Below are positions 15,685 through 25,700 of a DNA stretch of 64,000 nucleotides, one piece after another. Below the pieces are notes generated by a model, which was not told where the DNA came from, did no database searches, and was given only the letters and a program-made list of their open reading frames with translations. Origin of the DNA: Bradyrhizobium sp. CIAT3101 (lineage in GTDB: Bacteria > Pseudomonadota > Alphaproteobacteria > Rhizobiales > Xanthobacteraceae); assembly GCF_029714945.1 (NCBI RefSeq), contig NZ_CP121634.1:186001-250000 (forward strand), written 5' to 3'. Both the position numbers and the translations under genes were made by a program. Each line of letters starts with the position of its first letter. Positions within the stretch are counted from its first letter, which is position 1.

Positions 15685-15997
15685 TCGGCTGTGCACTTAG
15701 AGGGATGCGATCCTGGGTTTGAGTCCTGCCGTGCTCGGCGGACTTAGCTCCGAACAGTCGTTTGCCGCAAACGTCTATCTTCACAAAGGCGAGGGCGGAA
15801 CGGGCATCGACGCCGAGTTGCAGCTCGGTGAGGCGGATCAGTTCAATTTGGCCCTGATTGGCTTCCGAAACGTCGGTGCCTCACAGCAAGTCCAGCTCGG
15901 TCTGTTTATTGGGGGAGATAACCGCGGTTTCGGCCCGCTGAATGCGTCCAAAACTGTCGCACCGACCCGATACATAAGTTCCACCAGGAGCTTGTGA
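15681..15997 (+). pseudogene. Small exported protein split by a frameshift
   Basis: ATG 15681 overlaps the stop of the previous gene (ATGA) and reads MIGCALRGMRSWV before TGA at 15720-15722. The next frame from 15719 continues with LSPAVLGGLSSEQSFAANVY and stays open to 15997. Joined, the two make a normal signal peptide plus a 70-residue mature part. One inserted or deleted base near 15718 explains this. If the read is correct, the gene is broken unless the TTG at 15719 is used. I saw no slippery heptamer in the right frame. Confidence 0.45.
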
Positions 15998-17058
15998 TGA
16001 AGAACACTATCGAACTTGATACCTCGGCTCCATCCGAAAGGCCGCCCGGTTTTCTGCTCGAACCGTTCAAATGGGCAATCCCGACTCTTATAGCCATGCT
16101 TCGGGACCAGCCTGAATATTTGTCAGATTTGGTCCACCTCAGCCGAACCCGGATGCATCTGATCGGAACGGCCCTCGCACACGTCGAGGCTAAGCCGAGT
16201 TCGGAGTTGGCGAGGGTGCTTTTTCGAGGATCCGCGGAAATAATTCTGGATGCGACCGTCGGTCACCAGCCATCGGGCCTTAAGCGTGCAGTGAGCGTCA
16301 TGCCGAGTTTCCTGATGGAAGCCGAAAGCTACCGCGGGCTTGTAAAGCTTCTTGCTGAGCCGGATGCAGCGCGGCTGATCTTTCACACGTTCGAGATCCG
16401 TGATTCGACGATTAGAGCAATGAATGATGTTCCGGCGCCGCTACGCCGGGTCGTTTTCCCGATGCATGAGAATATCGGAGACATGAGCTCTTTCTCGAGA
16501 GGGCTACGGTGCATCTCTTTGCGTAGCGGCAGGCTAAGCTTCGATCAGCTTGTCTCTGAGCTGGCACGTGCCCGTCAACCCAACCAGCTGCTCGCAAAAC
16601 TAAAGTCTATTGTCGAAAGCTTGCCACTGCCGGACGCTCTGCCGCCAGCTCGCGTGGAGTACGCGGAGCGCATCGATTCCGGACGTCAGCTACGGGCCCT
16701 TGGAAAAAAGTGGGGCAACTGCTTGGAAGGCTACGTCTGGAACGTAGAGCATGGACAGTGTGCGATTTACCTCTGGCGTGATGCTGGCTTGCGAGCTGCC
16801 TGCTCCGTCACCCGAAGCGGTCGTCTCGGTTGGTTTCTGGACGAGATTAAAGGCCCCGAGAACGCCGATCTCGAGCCTCAAGACCACGATAAGATCCTCA
16901 GCGCGTTCGAGGCTGTCCAAATTCCTTCTGCGGCAGTTATCAGTTCGATCGCGCAGATCGTTGCGAACGACAATCTGAATTGGAGGCCCCGACCGCGACA
17001 CCGGCGGATCAGAGGCGCTCCTCCGCCGGTCGACATGTCGTTGCCGGATCTTGTGTGA
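15997..17058 (+). CDS. PcfJ-like protein
   Basis: The 353-aa protein has a C-terminal block typical of PcfJ-like proteins of plasmids and integrative elements: KKWGNCLEGYVWNVEHGQCA, then IYLWRD, then GWFLDEIKGPENADL. The N-terminal 200 residues are helical and unassigned. The function of PcfJ-like proteins is unknown. ATG 15997 is chosen because AGGAG lies 6 bases before it; a GTG three bases upstream also exists. The gene starts where the broken small gene ends. Confidence 0.6.
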   Translation: MKNTIELDTSAPSERPPGFLLEPFKWAIPTLIAMLRDQPEYLSDLVHLSRTRMHLIGTALAHVEAKPSSELARVLFRGSAEIILDATVGHQPSGLKRAVSVMPSFLMEAESYRGLVKLLAEPDAARLIFHTFEIRDSTIRAMNDVPAPLRRVVFPMHENIGDMSSFSRGLRCISLRSGRLSFDQLVSELARARQPNQLLAKLKSIVESLPLPDALPPARVEYAERIDSGRQLRALGKKWGNCLEGYVWNVEHGQCAIYLWRDAGLRAACSVTRSGRLGWFLDEIKGPENADLEPQDHDKILSAFEAVQIPSAAVISSIAQIVANDNLNWRPRPRHRRIRGAPPPVDMSLPDLV

Positions 17059-17122
17059 GCCCGCTTGGCGAATCCTGTACCCCCGTAATATTCTTCTCGC
17101 CGGGAAGGGGTCGGGGACAAGA

Positions 17123-18106
17123 ATGCGGTATGAGAAACTGGAGGCACTGCTTCGCGTCGCTCTCGACATGCGAGGCGGTGCGGAGGGGATTTCGCTCGAG
17201 GAAATTCAGCACAGCTATCGGGTTAGCCGCCGAACCGCGGAAAGGATGCGCGATGCCATCGAACGGGTATTCCCGCAGATGGAGCAAGCGAATCCGGGAG
17301 AAGTCCCCAAACGATGGCGAATTCGCTCCGGGCCAATCGTCAACCTTGCTGGCATTTCAACTGACGAGCTGTCTGCTCTCACTACAGCCGCACTTATCGC
17401 AAAGCGGGACAATGTCGCGGATCTGTCCGCACGGCTTGAGACGCTCTCTGCGAAATTAAAGTCCCTCATACGCCCGGACGCTGCACGCCGGATTGGCCCA
17501 GATCTCGAGGCGCTGATGGAGGCAGAGGGAATCGCCCTGAGGCCAGGCCCAAGGCTAGCGATTCCGAGCACTCTCCTTGAGGAGCTCCGCACCGCGATTC
17601 TCGCTTGTCGAAAGGTCCGACTTCACTATCGAGCAAGAGGCACCGGGAAACTGAGCCGCCAGTTGGTCTGTCCCTATGGATTTCTGTACGGCAACCGGCA
17701 CTATCTCGTCGCTTACAGCCTGAGCGAGGGCATTAGCAACTACCGACTATTTAGTCTGGCCAATATCGAAAAGGTCGAAGTTCAGGAGGCGCCGTTTCGA
17801 AGACGAAAGGACTTCAGCTTGCAGGAGTTCGCCGAACGGTCGTTCGGTGTATTTCAGGAAGACCCTCTTGAGGTTGTATGGCGGTTTGCACCCCAAGCAG
17901 CGGCCGATGCCCGGCAGTATCTCTTCCACCCGACACAGGCTTTTGAGGAAGAGGATGATGGCTCACTTCTGGTCCGATTCCGCGCCGGCGGCGCTTTGGA
18001 AATGTGCTGGCACCTTTTTACCTGGGGCGACCAAGTGCAGATCATTGAGCCTAGGCGGTTGCGAACGCTGCTACGACAGCAACTGCAAAAGGCAACCAGA
18101 GGCTAA
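17123..18106 (+). CDS. WYL-domain transcriptional regulator (YafY/CapW type)
   Basis: The 327-aa protein begins with a DeoR-like winged HTH (EISLEEIQHSYRVSRRTAE-like region near 25-45). It has a WYL domain in its second half (RKVRLHYRARGTGKLSRQL, VCPYGFLYGNRHYLVAY, NYRLFSLANIEKVEV) and a C-terminal WCX-like region. WYL regulators bind nucleic-acid-like ligands and often control defence loci. ATG 17123 is chosen over a GTG at 17051 that overlaps the PcfJ-like gene. The nearest plausible targets are the AddAB-like cluster and the BREX operon, neither proven. Confidence 0.88.
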   Translation: MRYEKLEALLRVALDMRGGAEGISLEEIQHSYRVSRRTAERMRDAIERVFPQMEQANPGEVPKRWRIRSGPIVNLAGISTDELSALTTAALIAKRDNVADLSARLETLSAKLKSLIRPDAARRIGPDLEALMEAEGIALRPGPRLAIPSTLLEELRTAILACRKVRLHYRARGTGKLSRQLVCPYGFLYGNRHYLVAYSLSEGISNYRLFSLANIEKVEVQEAPFRRRKDFSLQEFAERSFGVFQEDPLEVVWRFAPQAAADARQYLFHPTQAFEEEDDGSLLVRFRAGGALEMCWHLFTWGDQVQIIEPRRLRTLLRQQLQKATRG

Positions 18107-18123
18107 CCACCGATCAAGCTAGC

Positions 18124-18804
18124 CTACGTGCTCGCCAGTGCCCTCATGCTCGTCTTTAAACATGCCGTCGGCGATGTAGCGATTCTTAAGGATGCCGTTC
18201 GATACGCAACGTTTTCGGGAGAGCAGGCGTCCTCTCCGGCCTTCTTATTGAGGCCTATTCGTGGCCCAATGAACAACTGCTCATTGCGCGAGGGCGTCTC
18301 GACCAATCTCAAAAGCCCAGAGCCAATTTGGCTTCCGTGGATTGATTGCTGAATGATCCGCTTTTCATCCGCAGACCAAGTGTTGTTCGTCCTTTCCCGG
18401 TTGACGTTCGCTCCCCGCACAATTCGCTGGAAGACCCAGCGATGTTCATTATCCAACTCACGTATCAGCAAGCCACCATGCCGGTCGCTCGAGCCGCAAG
18501 TAATGTCGATCCCCGAATAAAACGGCGCCCGGGCTCCACTATCGTGAACATACCATGTTCCGGATTCGAGCTGAGCGGGCGCGCCGTGCGTGTACGGATC
18601 CTGCCAAATATCCGATGCACGGCCGGTGTGAAGATACAACTCAAGAGCGGTAATACGCCAAGGCCGCTCTCGGTCACCGTAGACAAGTTCATGTGAGCAC
18701 ATGATCCGCCGCGCGACGTCGATGAACCTACTCGTTATCTCCTCAAGATTCTGAGCGCCCTGAAATCCCTTCTCTTTGAGAAAAGTCGTGACTGTCTCAA
18801 CCAT
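18124..18804 (-). CDS. AAG/MPG-like (3-methyladenine DNA glycosylase fold) protein, putative
   Basis: The 226-aa product has segments that recall the methylpurine-DNA glycosylase fold: ITALELYLH in place of the catalytic-Glu strand, then DPYTHG, GTWYVHDSG, GIDITCGSSDRHGGLLIREL. This pattern is seen in a poorly characterised group related to AAG. If correct, it would bind or excise modified bases. I am not sure the catalytic residues are intact. It lies 18 bp after the agmatine deiminase gene on the same strand, so the two form an operon. Confidence 0.5.
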   Translation of the reverse strand: MVETVTTFLKEKGFQGAQNLEEITSRFIDVARRIMCSHELVYGDRERPWRITALELYLHTGRASDIWQDPYTHGAPAQLESGTWYVHDSGARAPFYSGIDITCGSSDRHGGLLIRELDNEHRWVFQRIVRGANVNRERTNNTWSADEKRIIQQSIHGSQIGSGLLRLVETPSRNEQLFIGPRIGLNKKAGEDACSPENVAYRTASLRIATSPTACLKTSMRALAST

Positions 18805-18822
18805 CGTAAGATCTTGCCCCTT

Positions 18823-19878
18823 TCAGGCCGGCATCGGTTGGGCAAGGCAATGAATACCACCGCCCCCTTTTCCGATCGCGTCGATTCGCAAAAGAATAGC
18901 TTTGCGTCGAGGAAACGCTTTAGCAAGCGCTTTGCCCGCCAGTTCATCTCGTTCGCTATCGCCGAACATCGGACCGATCACCGCACCGTTGGCGATATAG
19001 ACGTTTAGATAGCTGGCAGCGAAACTATCGGGATATCCCTTCAAGTACTGCTTCCGTGGCGCGAGGACCCGCTCCACTTTCAACTTGCGCCCATGGCTCG
19101 TCCTCGCCTGTTTCAGGAGACGCACGTCGTGCTCGCGCCAGAAGGGCGGTTCGCTATCTGGATCGTCGATACTTTCGACTAAGACTTTGTTTCCTGGAGC
19201 GCAGAGGACATATCCGTCGATATGGCCGCTTGTGATCGGCTCGGAGGTATCCCCCTCGAGCCAAATTGTCCTGTGAATACCCAATTTCTTGAATTCTGAC
19301 GCGATGGCCAGTTGCCGATCGGCCTCCCCTCGCAAGGGATTGCGGTTTGGATTGAGCAGACAGCTCCGCGTCGTGATCAGCGTGCCGCGTCCATCGAATG
19401 CGAGCGCGCCGCCCTCAGCGACAAACGACGTTTCGACGCGCGGGACGCCAAAAATTGAAGCTGCGGACATAGCGAGTTGGTCACCAGCCCGCGCAGCGCG
19501 CTCGGGGGTACCGCCCCAGCCGTTGAAATTCCAATCAATTGCCACGACCTGTCTCTGACCGCGATCAGTATGGATAGCGAAGGTCGGCATGATGTCTCGC
19601 ATCCAGAAATCATCTACTGGCGCTTCAATGACTGTGACGGTCGAACAATCGGCAAACCGCTTGCTGGCCTCACGAAATGCGTGGCCGGGCGGGGCCAGCA
19701 GACTGACCGGCTCGAAGCGAGCGATCGCGTGCACGACTTTAGTCAAATCGCGCTTTATTCTGGCGGCGTCGCGAGCGCTCCACTCGCGATGAACTGCCCA
19801 AGCCATCCAGCAACGCTCGTGCGATTCCCATTCGGCTGGAATTCGTATGCATGCCTTGCGAATCTTGTCTTGGGCCAT
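18823..19878 (-). CDS. aguA: Agmatine deiminase family protein (porphyromonas-type PAD)
   Basis: Agmatine deiminase converts agmatine to N-carbamoylputrescine. The 351-aa protein shows the family marks: PAEWESHERCWMAWAV near the start, DDFWMRDIMPTFAI, DWNFNGWGG, FVAEGGALAFDG, TSGHIDGYVLCAPG, and the catalytic GGGGIHC with C344. ATG 19878 is chosen; a longer frame from 19944 adds 22 residues with no match. It is unusual to find this gene among defence genes and beside an AAG-like gene. A polyamine role or a base/peptide deiminase role are both possible. Confidence 0.85.
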   Translation of the reverse strand: MAQDKIRKACIRIPAEWESHERCWMAWAVHREWSARDAARIKRDLTKVVHAIARFEPVSLLAPPGHAFREASKRFADCSTVTVIEAPVDDFWMRDIMPTFAIHTDRGQRQVVAIDWNFNGWGGTPERAARAGDQLAMSAASIFGVPRVETSFVAEGGALAFDGRGTLITTRSCLLNPNRNPLRGEADRQLAIASEFKKLGIHRTIWLEGDTSEPITSGHIDGYVLCAPGNKVLVESIDDPDSEPPFWREHDVRLLKQARTSHGRKLKVERVLAPRKQYLKGYPDSFAASYLNVYIANGAVIGPMFGDSERDELAGKALAKAFPRRKAILLRIDAIGKGGGGIHCLAQPMPA

Positions 19879-20020
19879 TGGAAGCAGCTGAAGTCCTGAA
19901 GAGAGGCTAAGTTTTCCACGGCAGCACGTCAGATTTGGACGCACTTAACCCTTCTACCTGAGGCTTCCTATTGGCAGGGCTTCTAGGATGAGGAATAGTG
20001 GTTCGAACAATTGATTTTCT

Positions 20021-22708
20021 ATGACTTCTTTGCCGGGTGGGGCTCTTGTGAGCGCAATATTGCCAACGCGCCGTACCATTGTCGTCCACACAAATTTTGC
20101 GGCCCACATGGCCCGGGTGGCGGCCGCGCGGCGGGGAGAAATCGGGCTGCAGATCATGAGCATGGGGCAAGTTGCCGGACGCCTTGCGGGCGGCTTCCTT
20201 GGGCCTATCGATATCGATGCATTGCGTGAAGCTGTCCGAAACGCGTTGCCCGCCGTCTCTCTTGGTGAACTTGAGCCAATAAAGGGCCTGCCCGGGATGG
20301 TCCGTGCCGTCGTTGGCACTCTCGACAAAATCTGGCGTGCGGATATCGATCTCTCCATCTCTGAGCACCCTCGACTCAAGGCGATGGCCGCTCTGGAATC
20401 CCAGGTTTTGCAGCGGCTGCCGCCTTCAATGAAAACGCCGCGGGTATTGGTTGATCTCGCGCTTAGCCGGCTCACCCATGCGCCCGCGGTGTTGGGCCCT
20501 GTCGATATTCACAGCCATAGTGAAATGCCGGTTTGCTGGCGCCGTTTACTTCTCGCGCTTGCGGATCGCGTACCCGTGGTTTGGGTAGCCGGTCCGCGGT
20601 CGGTCCCGGACTGGGTCATCGGCAAGAACGTTGAAATCCGTCAAGATCCGCCATCGGGAATTGTGCCAGATGTCTATTCTTGCGCCACGCCGCAGCACGA
20701 GGTTTTAGAAGCCTTTCGATGGATGCGATCGCTTCTTGCTGATGGCAAGACAAGGCCGGAAGATATTGCCATAGCAGCCGCGAGCCCTTCAGATTACGAC
20801 GACTACGTCTCGACGCTATCCCACGAAGCGAACATCCCAATTCACTTCGTGCAGGGCATCCAAGCTGTCGCAACTCCAGCAGGTCAAACAGCCGCAGCGT
20901 TGGCTGACGTTCTCGTGAACGGGATTTCCCAAGCGCGCATACAGCGTTTGCTGCGCCGGCTGGATGGCACCGAATGTCTTGCCGGATTACCACGGGACTG
21001 GACCCGCGTTCTTCCTGCCGACGCCCCTCTTTCAACTCTCGAACGCTGGAAGCAGGCGTTCTCCTCAGTTGAGCCTACCGCTTGGCCGGGCGGGGTGGAC
21101 CGGTCCCAGACCGTGCTCGACGTGTTGCAGATCCTTGAAAAAGGCCCCGTAGGAGCTCAGGAAGCCGGAGAAAATCTGCTCCCAAAATTGCCTTTGAAGC
21201 TCTGGCGGCTCGCACTTGAGGATGGGCCGGCCACAGCACTTCCCGTTACCCTTACTCGGCTTCGCATTGCCGACGATCTCGAACCCGCTTCGCATCCAAT
21301 TTGGACACCGGCGATTTCACTTGCGGCCTCCCCCCGGCCTTTCGTTCGCTTGCTCGCACTGAATGCCGGTCGGTGGCCGCGCCGAATTTCAGAGGATCGC
21401 CTTATCCCCGATCACATCATTCCGATCGAGGATCTGGACCCACTACCCGTGTCAGACGCGGACCGCAGTGATTTTGCGACCATTGTTGCCAGCGCTACCC
21501 AAGCATCGATCTCCTTCAGCAGGCGTGACGTCGAGGGGCGCCTGTTAGGGCGTTCGCCTTTGATCGGCGAGTTCAAGGAGACCTACTTAAGTTACGGCAG
21601 GGTCCCGGAACATGCGGCAAGCGAGCCAGACCGTTTAACCGCTCGGCCGACGGAATTCCGGGTTACACCGACGGCGCAGTCCGGGTTAGCTGCATGGCAA
21701 GATTGGTATAGGCGCCAAATCAACTCACACGACGGCCTCGTCCGCCCAAAGCACCCACGTCTCTATAAGGTATTCCAGCAGCCCATGTCCGCGACTTCGT
21801 TGCGGATGTTATTGCGAGACCCTATTCGCTTTGTCTGGCGATACGCTCTGGGATGGCGTCAACCGGAGGAGACCGACGAACCGTTCAGTGTAGATCCACT
21901 CACGTTCGGCGTTCTCGTCCACGAAACTCTTCAGCTTGCCGTCGGCGCACTCGAGTCAAATGGCGGCTTCGGGAAAGCCAAGTTGGACGACGTCATCAAA
22001 GCGATCGAGGACGCAGTTCGTCTAACGGCCGCACAATGGGAAACCGAGCAACCCGTTCCGCCTCCGATAATCTGGCGCAACGCTTTGCAGGCAACGTGCA
22101 AAGTCGCGACTGCGGCGTTAGCTTATCGTCTTGATCAACTACCAAATCAAAAGAGTTGGACTGAAATTCCATTCGGCATGGCAGATGGCCGTGGCCGTAG
22201 CCTCCCATGGGACCCATCGGTATCTGTGGGAATTCCGGGAACGGGGATTGTCATTCAAGGCCAAATCGATCGGCTGGATTTGTCGGCCGACAATCGCCAG
22301 GCGCGAGTCATCGACTACAAAACTGGGCGCCTGAGTCGGGACATGGCGGATGTCGTGCTCAGAGGCGGCACTGAGCTGCAGCGCTGCCTGTACGCTTTTG
22401 CCGTCCGAACGCTGCTTGGTCCAAAAGTAAAGGTCGAAGCAGCTCTGCTCTATCCGAAAGCAGCCGACGGGGAGCAGGCATTGTTTCCGCTCAACGATAT
22501 CAACGGGGCTCTGGATACGCTGGCTACGGCCATAGCGTGTGCGCGGGCCAGCCTTGAAGAGGGGTTGGCGCTTCCTGGTATCGATGCGGGCGACAGCTTT
22601 AACGACTACTCTTTCGCGTTACCTGCCAACCCGAGCTATCTGGCTCGCAAGCGCCCTATTGCCGATAAGCGGCTCGGTGACGCCATCAAGATTTGGGAGG
22701 CGCCATAA
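20021..22708 (+). CDS. AddB-like PD-(D/E)XK nuclease with inactive helicase-like region
   Basis: The 895-aa protein resembles AddB/RexB and related partners of UvrD-type helicases. A long N-terminal helicase-like part has no Walker A (it starts near VVHTNFAAHMARVAAARRG). A C-terminal nuclease domain has FGVLVHETLQLAV and the catalytic VIDYKTGR with D about 765 and K about 767. In AddAB, this subunit helps cut DNA ends as the helicase unwinds. ATG 20021 has a poor ribosome site; GTG 20048 behind GGTGGGG is an alternative. Its stop overlaps the next start (TAATG), so the two are one unit. It is divergent from the agmatine deiminase gene. Confidence 0.75.
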   Translation: MTSLPGGALVSAILPTRRTIVVHTNFAAHMARVAAARRGEIGLQIMSMGQVAGRLAGGFLGPIDIDALREAVRNALPAVSLGELEPIKGLPGMVRAVVGTLDKIWRADIDLSISEHPRLKAMAALESQVLQRLPPSMKTPRVLVDLALSRLTHAPAVLGPVDIHSHSEMPVCWRRLLLALADRVPVVWVAGPRSVPDWVIGKNVEIRQDPPSGIVPDVYSCATPQHEVLEAFRWMRSLLADGKTRPEDIAIAAASPSDYDDYVSTLSHEANIPIHFVQGIQAVATPAGQTAAALADVLVNGISQARIQRLLRRLDGTECLAGLPRDWTRVLPADAPLSTLERWKQAFSSVEPTAWPGGVDRSQTVLDVLQILEKGPVGAQEAGENLLPKLPLKLWRLALEDGPATALPVTLTRLRIADDLEPASHPIWTPAISLAASPRPFVRLLALNAGRWPRRISEDRLIPDHIIPIEDLDPLPVSDADRSDFATIVASATQASISFSRRDVEGRLLGRSPLIGEFKETYLSYGRVPEHAASEPDRLTARPTEFRVTPTAQSGLAAWQDWYRRQINSHDGLVRPKHPRLYKVFQQPMSATSLRMLLRDPIRFVWRYALGWRQPEETDEPFSVDPLTFGVLVHETLQLAVGALESNGGFGKAKLDDVIKAIEDAVRLTAAQWETEQPVPPPIIWRNALQATCKVATAALAYRLDQLPNQKSWTEIPFGMADGRGRSLPWDPSVSVGIPGTGIVIQGQIDRLDLSADNRQARVIDYKTGRLSRDMADVVLRGGTELQRCLYAFAVRTLLGPKVKVEAALLYPKAADGEQALFPLNDINGALDTLATAIACARASLEEGLALPGIDAGDSFNDYSFALPANPSYLARKRPIADKRLGDAIKIWEAP

Positions 22709-25700
22709 TGAAGGGATGCGAACTTCCGGATCTAGCTGCCCGCACTGCGGCCCTGACCCACATCGACCGGTCCATGTTGGTAGAAGCTGGTGCGGGTTCA
22801 GGCAAGACGTCCATCATGGCCGGGCGCGTAGCGTACTTATTCGCTCAGGGCGTCAGCCCTAAGAATGTGGCGGCGATCACATTCACTGAGTTCGCTGCGA
22901 GCGAATTGCGGATCCGTATTGAAAGGTTCGTTAGCTCGCTTTCGGTCGGCGAGATTCCAGACGACATTGTGAGGGCTTTTCCCAACGGGGTACCAGACAA
23001 TCAACGTCAAAATCTCGTCCGCGCAAAGCGATCCCTCGATGAGCTACTCTGCACCACCATACATGGGTTCGCGCAAGTTCTGATTAAGCCCTACCCTGCA
23101 GAATCAGGAATAGATCCCGGCGCCGAGATTATTGATCCGACCGAGGGAGACATCGCCTTCAATGAGCGATATCTCAATTGGCTTAAGGAGCATCTCTCCG
23201 GCGAACGCGACGACGGCATCGTCGCCGAGCTCGTCCTCGCGGACGAAGCTCGCGGCCTTCGTCTTATTCGGAGCATTGCAGATTTTCTAAGAAGAAACCG
23301 TGATGCCAGACTCCCCAATCACGCCTGGTCAATCTCCCTTGCCAAAGACCTGTCTGTGGCAGCCGCGGCTTTTGAGAAGGAGATAGCTCAGCTCGAGTTT
23401 CAAGAGGAACAAACCAGCCAAGCGTGCACGGCATTCATCGAAATGGCAGTGGTGCTCGGTGGCTCTGATTTACTAGTCACCGAGCCTCACAACCGCGCCC
23501 TTGTTCAAGCGGCGACTATTCCTCGACATGTTGCTTGTTTCACCCAAACCGGAAGCAAAAGACAGCTGAGGACCAAAGGCGCTTGGGAGAAAGCTGCAGC
23601 TGCTGTGGGCAAGACCAAGGCCCAAGGCACGATGGCCTTCCAGGGCTGCGCCGCCCGCTATGACGCCTGTCATCAGGTGCTCAGTGAATTGATGGCTATG
23701 GTGGCCGGCGAGCTTCTTACTCGTGTTGTCAGCGCGATGGACCGGCTCTCCGCTGAGTGGCGCAAGTACAAGCGCTCTGCCGCGCTGCTTGATTTCGACG
23801 ATTTGCTAAATACGGCCAAGGATCTTCTGGTCGCCAACGAAGATGTGCGGAAGGCGCTTGGGAGGCGCTATCGGCACGTCCTGGTAGATGAATTTCAGGA
23901 CACAGATCCACTGCAGATCGAGATCCTGTGGCGCCTGTGTGGCGATCCCGCAATTGATGAAGACGGGGATCCTCTGACCAGAACCCTTCGCCCGGGCTCC
24001 CTTTTTCTGGTCGGCGATCCGAAGCAGGCCATTTATCGATTCCGCGGCGCGGACGTAAACGCCTATGTTCGGGCGCGAGAGGCAATCGGCAATCCATCGG
24101 TGGTCAACATCGTTGCGAACTTTCGCTCGGTTGAGCCAATTCTGTCATTCGTCAACAAAGCGTTCGCAAGCCCGCTCTCCGCGGCAGCAGGGCAGCCCGG
24201 TTTTACAGCTCTGGCAGCTACCCGTCTTCCAGAACAGAATGCGCTGACGGTCGCGGCACTCGATGTTGCGGTCGAGGATGGCGAGGATAGTACCGAGCAA
24301 TTGCGTGATGCAGAGGCGGACAGGGTCGCGGAACTCTGCTCAAGAATAGTTGGTAACCTCAAGGTCAGGGAGAAAGGGGAGTTACGGCCTTGCCGATTCG
24401 GAGATATTGCGCTTCTCGCCCCGGTCGGAACCGATCTCTGGCGGTTTGAAGAAGCGTTAGAACAATGTGGAATTCCAGTCTCGACGCAAGCTGGAAAAGG
24501 GTTCTTTCGACGGCAGGAAATTCAGGATCTCATCGCGCTAACTCGCGCAATCGCGGATGCGCGCGATACGCTTGCCCTGGGGGCTCTACTGCGCGGTCCT
24601 CTGGTTGGATTATCGGAAACCGAGCTGCTCGATATTGCCGACGGCATTCCCACCGACCCGAAGTATCCCGACCGCCTTCCGAATCTCACGCTTTGGACCG
24701 AGCTCGAGAAGATCGATCATGAGTTGGCGCGCGACGCCATCGAGATCTTGCAGTCTCTCGCGCGGAGAGTGCGTTCGACAACACCCTATGCGCTACTTTC
24801 GGACGCCGTCAGTCTGCTTAACGTCCGCGCGCATTTTCGTCATCGTTTCCCCGCCAGTGCTGATCGTGTGCTGGCAAATCTAGACCTATTCCTGGAGATG
24901 TCGCGCGCCTACGATGTGCGTGGGTTCCTCGCATTTGCGAGGGACATGAGGGCAAATTGGGAGGAACAGGTTCTCCAGGTCGAGGGGCGTCCGGACGCCG
25001 AGGAGCAATCTGTCGCTCTGATCACGATTCATGCCGCGAAAGGTCTCGAATGGCCCGTCGTTATTCCGATCAACATGACTGGAGCACCCAAGTCTGAGAC
25101 CGGGATCATGCACGATCGACGATCTGGCGAGTTTTCGGCTCCGGTCTTAGGAATCGAGCCGGCAGGCTACTCCCAGCTAAAATCCTGGAATGAGCTCGAA
25201 TTGGCTCGTGAACGCGTTCGGCTCTGGTATGTCGCTGCGACCAGAGCTCGAGATTTGCTCGTCCTGCCGCGGCATTCTGCACGGCTATCTGACAAGTCAT
25301 GGGCGCGGCTGGTTGACCTCGGTCTTCCGGCTCTGCCGGCGATTGAACCAGCCGATCTCGGCACCGAAAAAGCGGCGCTATCCACTCCCGAAGAAAACAA
25401 GCAGAGTGCCGAGCTGTTCGGAGAGCAGGCCGGTAAGATTTCAGAGGCATACCACACGATCGTTTGGAATCGGCCGAGCCGTCATGAGGTAGAGGCTGCG
25501 CCGCAGGCTGGTGGGGAACGGATCTTTTCTGATCCGGAGCAGGTCCACAGCACGCCAGAATCAATCGAGGTTCTTGGCAGCGCTACTCGCGGCACCATAC
25601 TGCACAAGCTGATGGAAGAGGTGTTAACGGGAGAAACACCAGATGCGCCGACGGAGCTTGAACGACGTTCGATCGAGCTGTTGTCTCAGCTTGGACTGGA

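Noticed and set aside
15705..15725. Programmed -1 frameshift in the small exported gene
   Set aside because: No X-XXY-YYZ heptamer is in the right frame; a simple indel is more likely.
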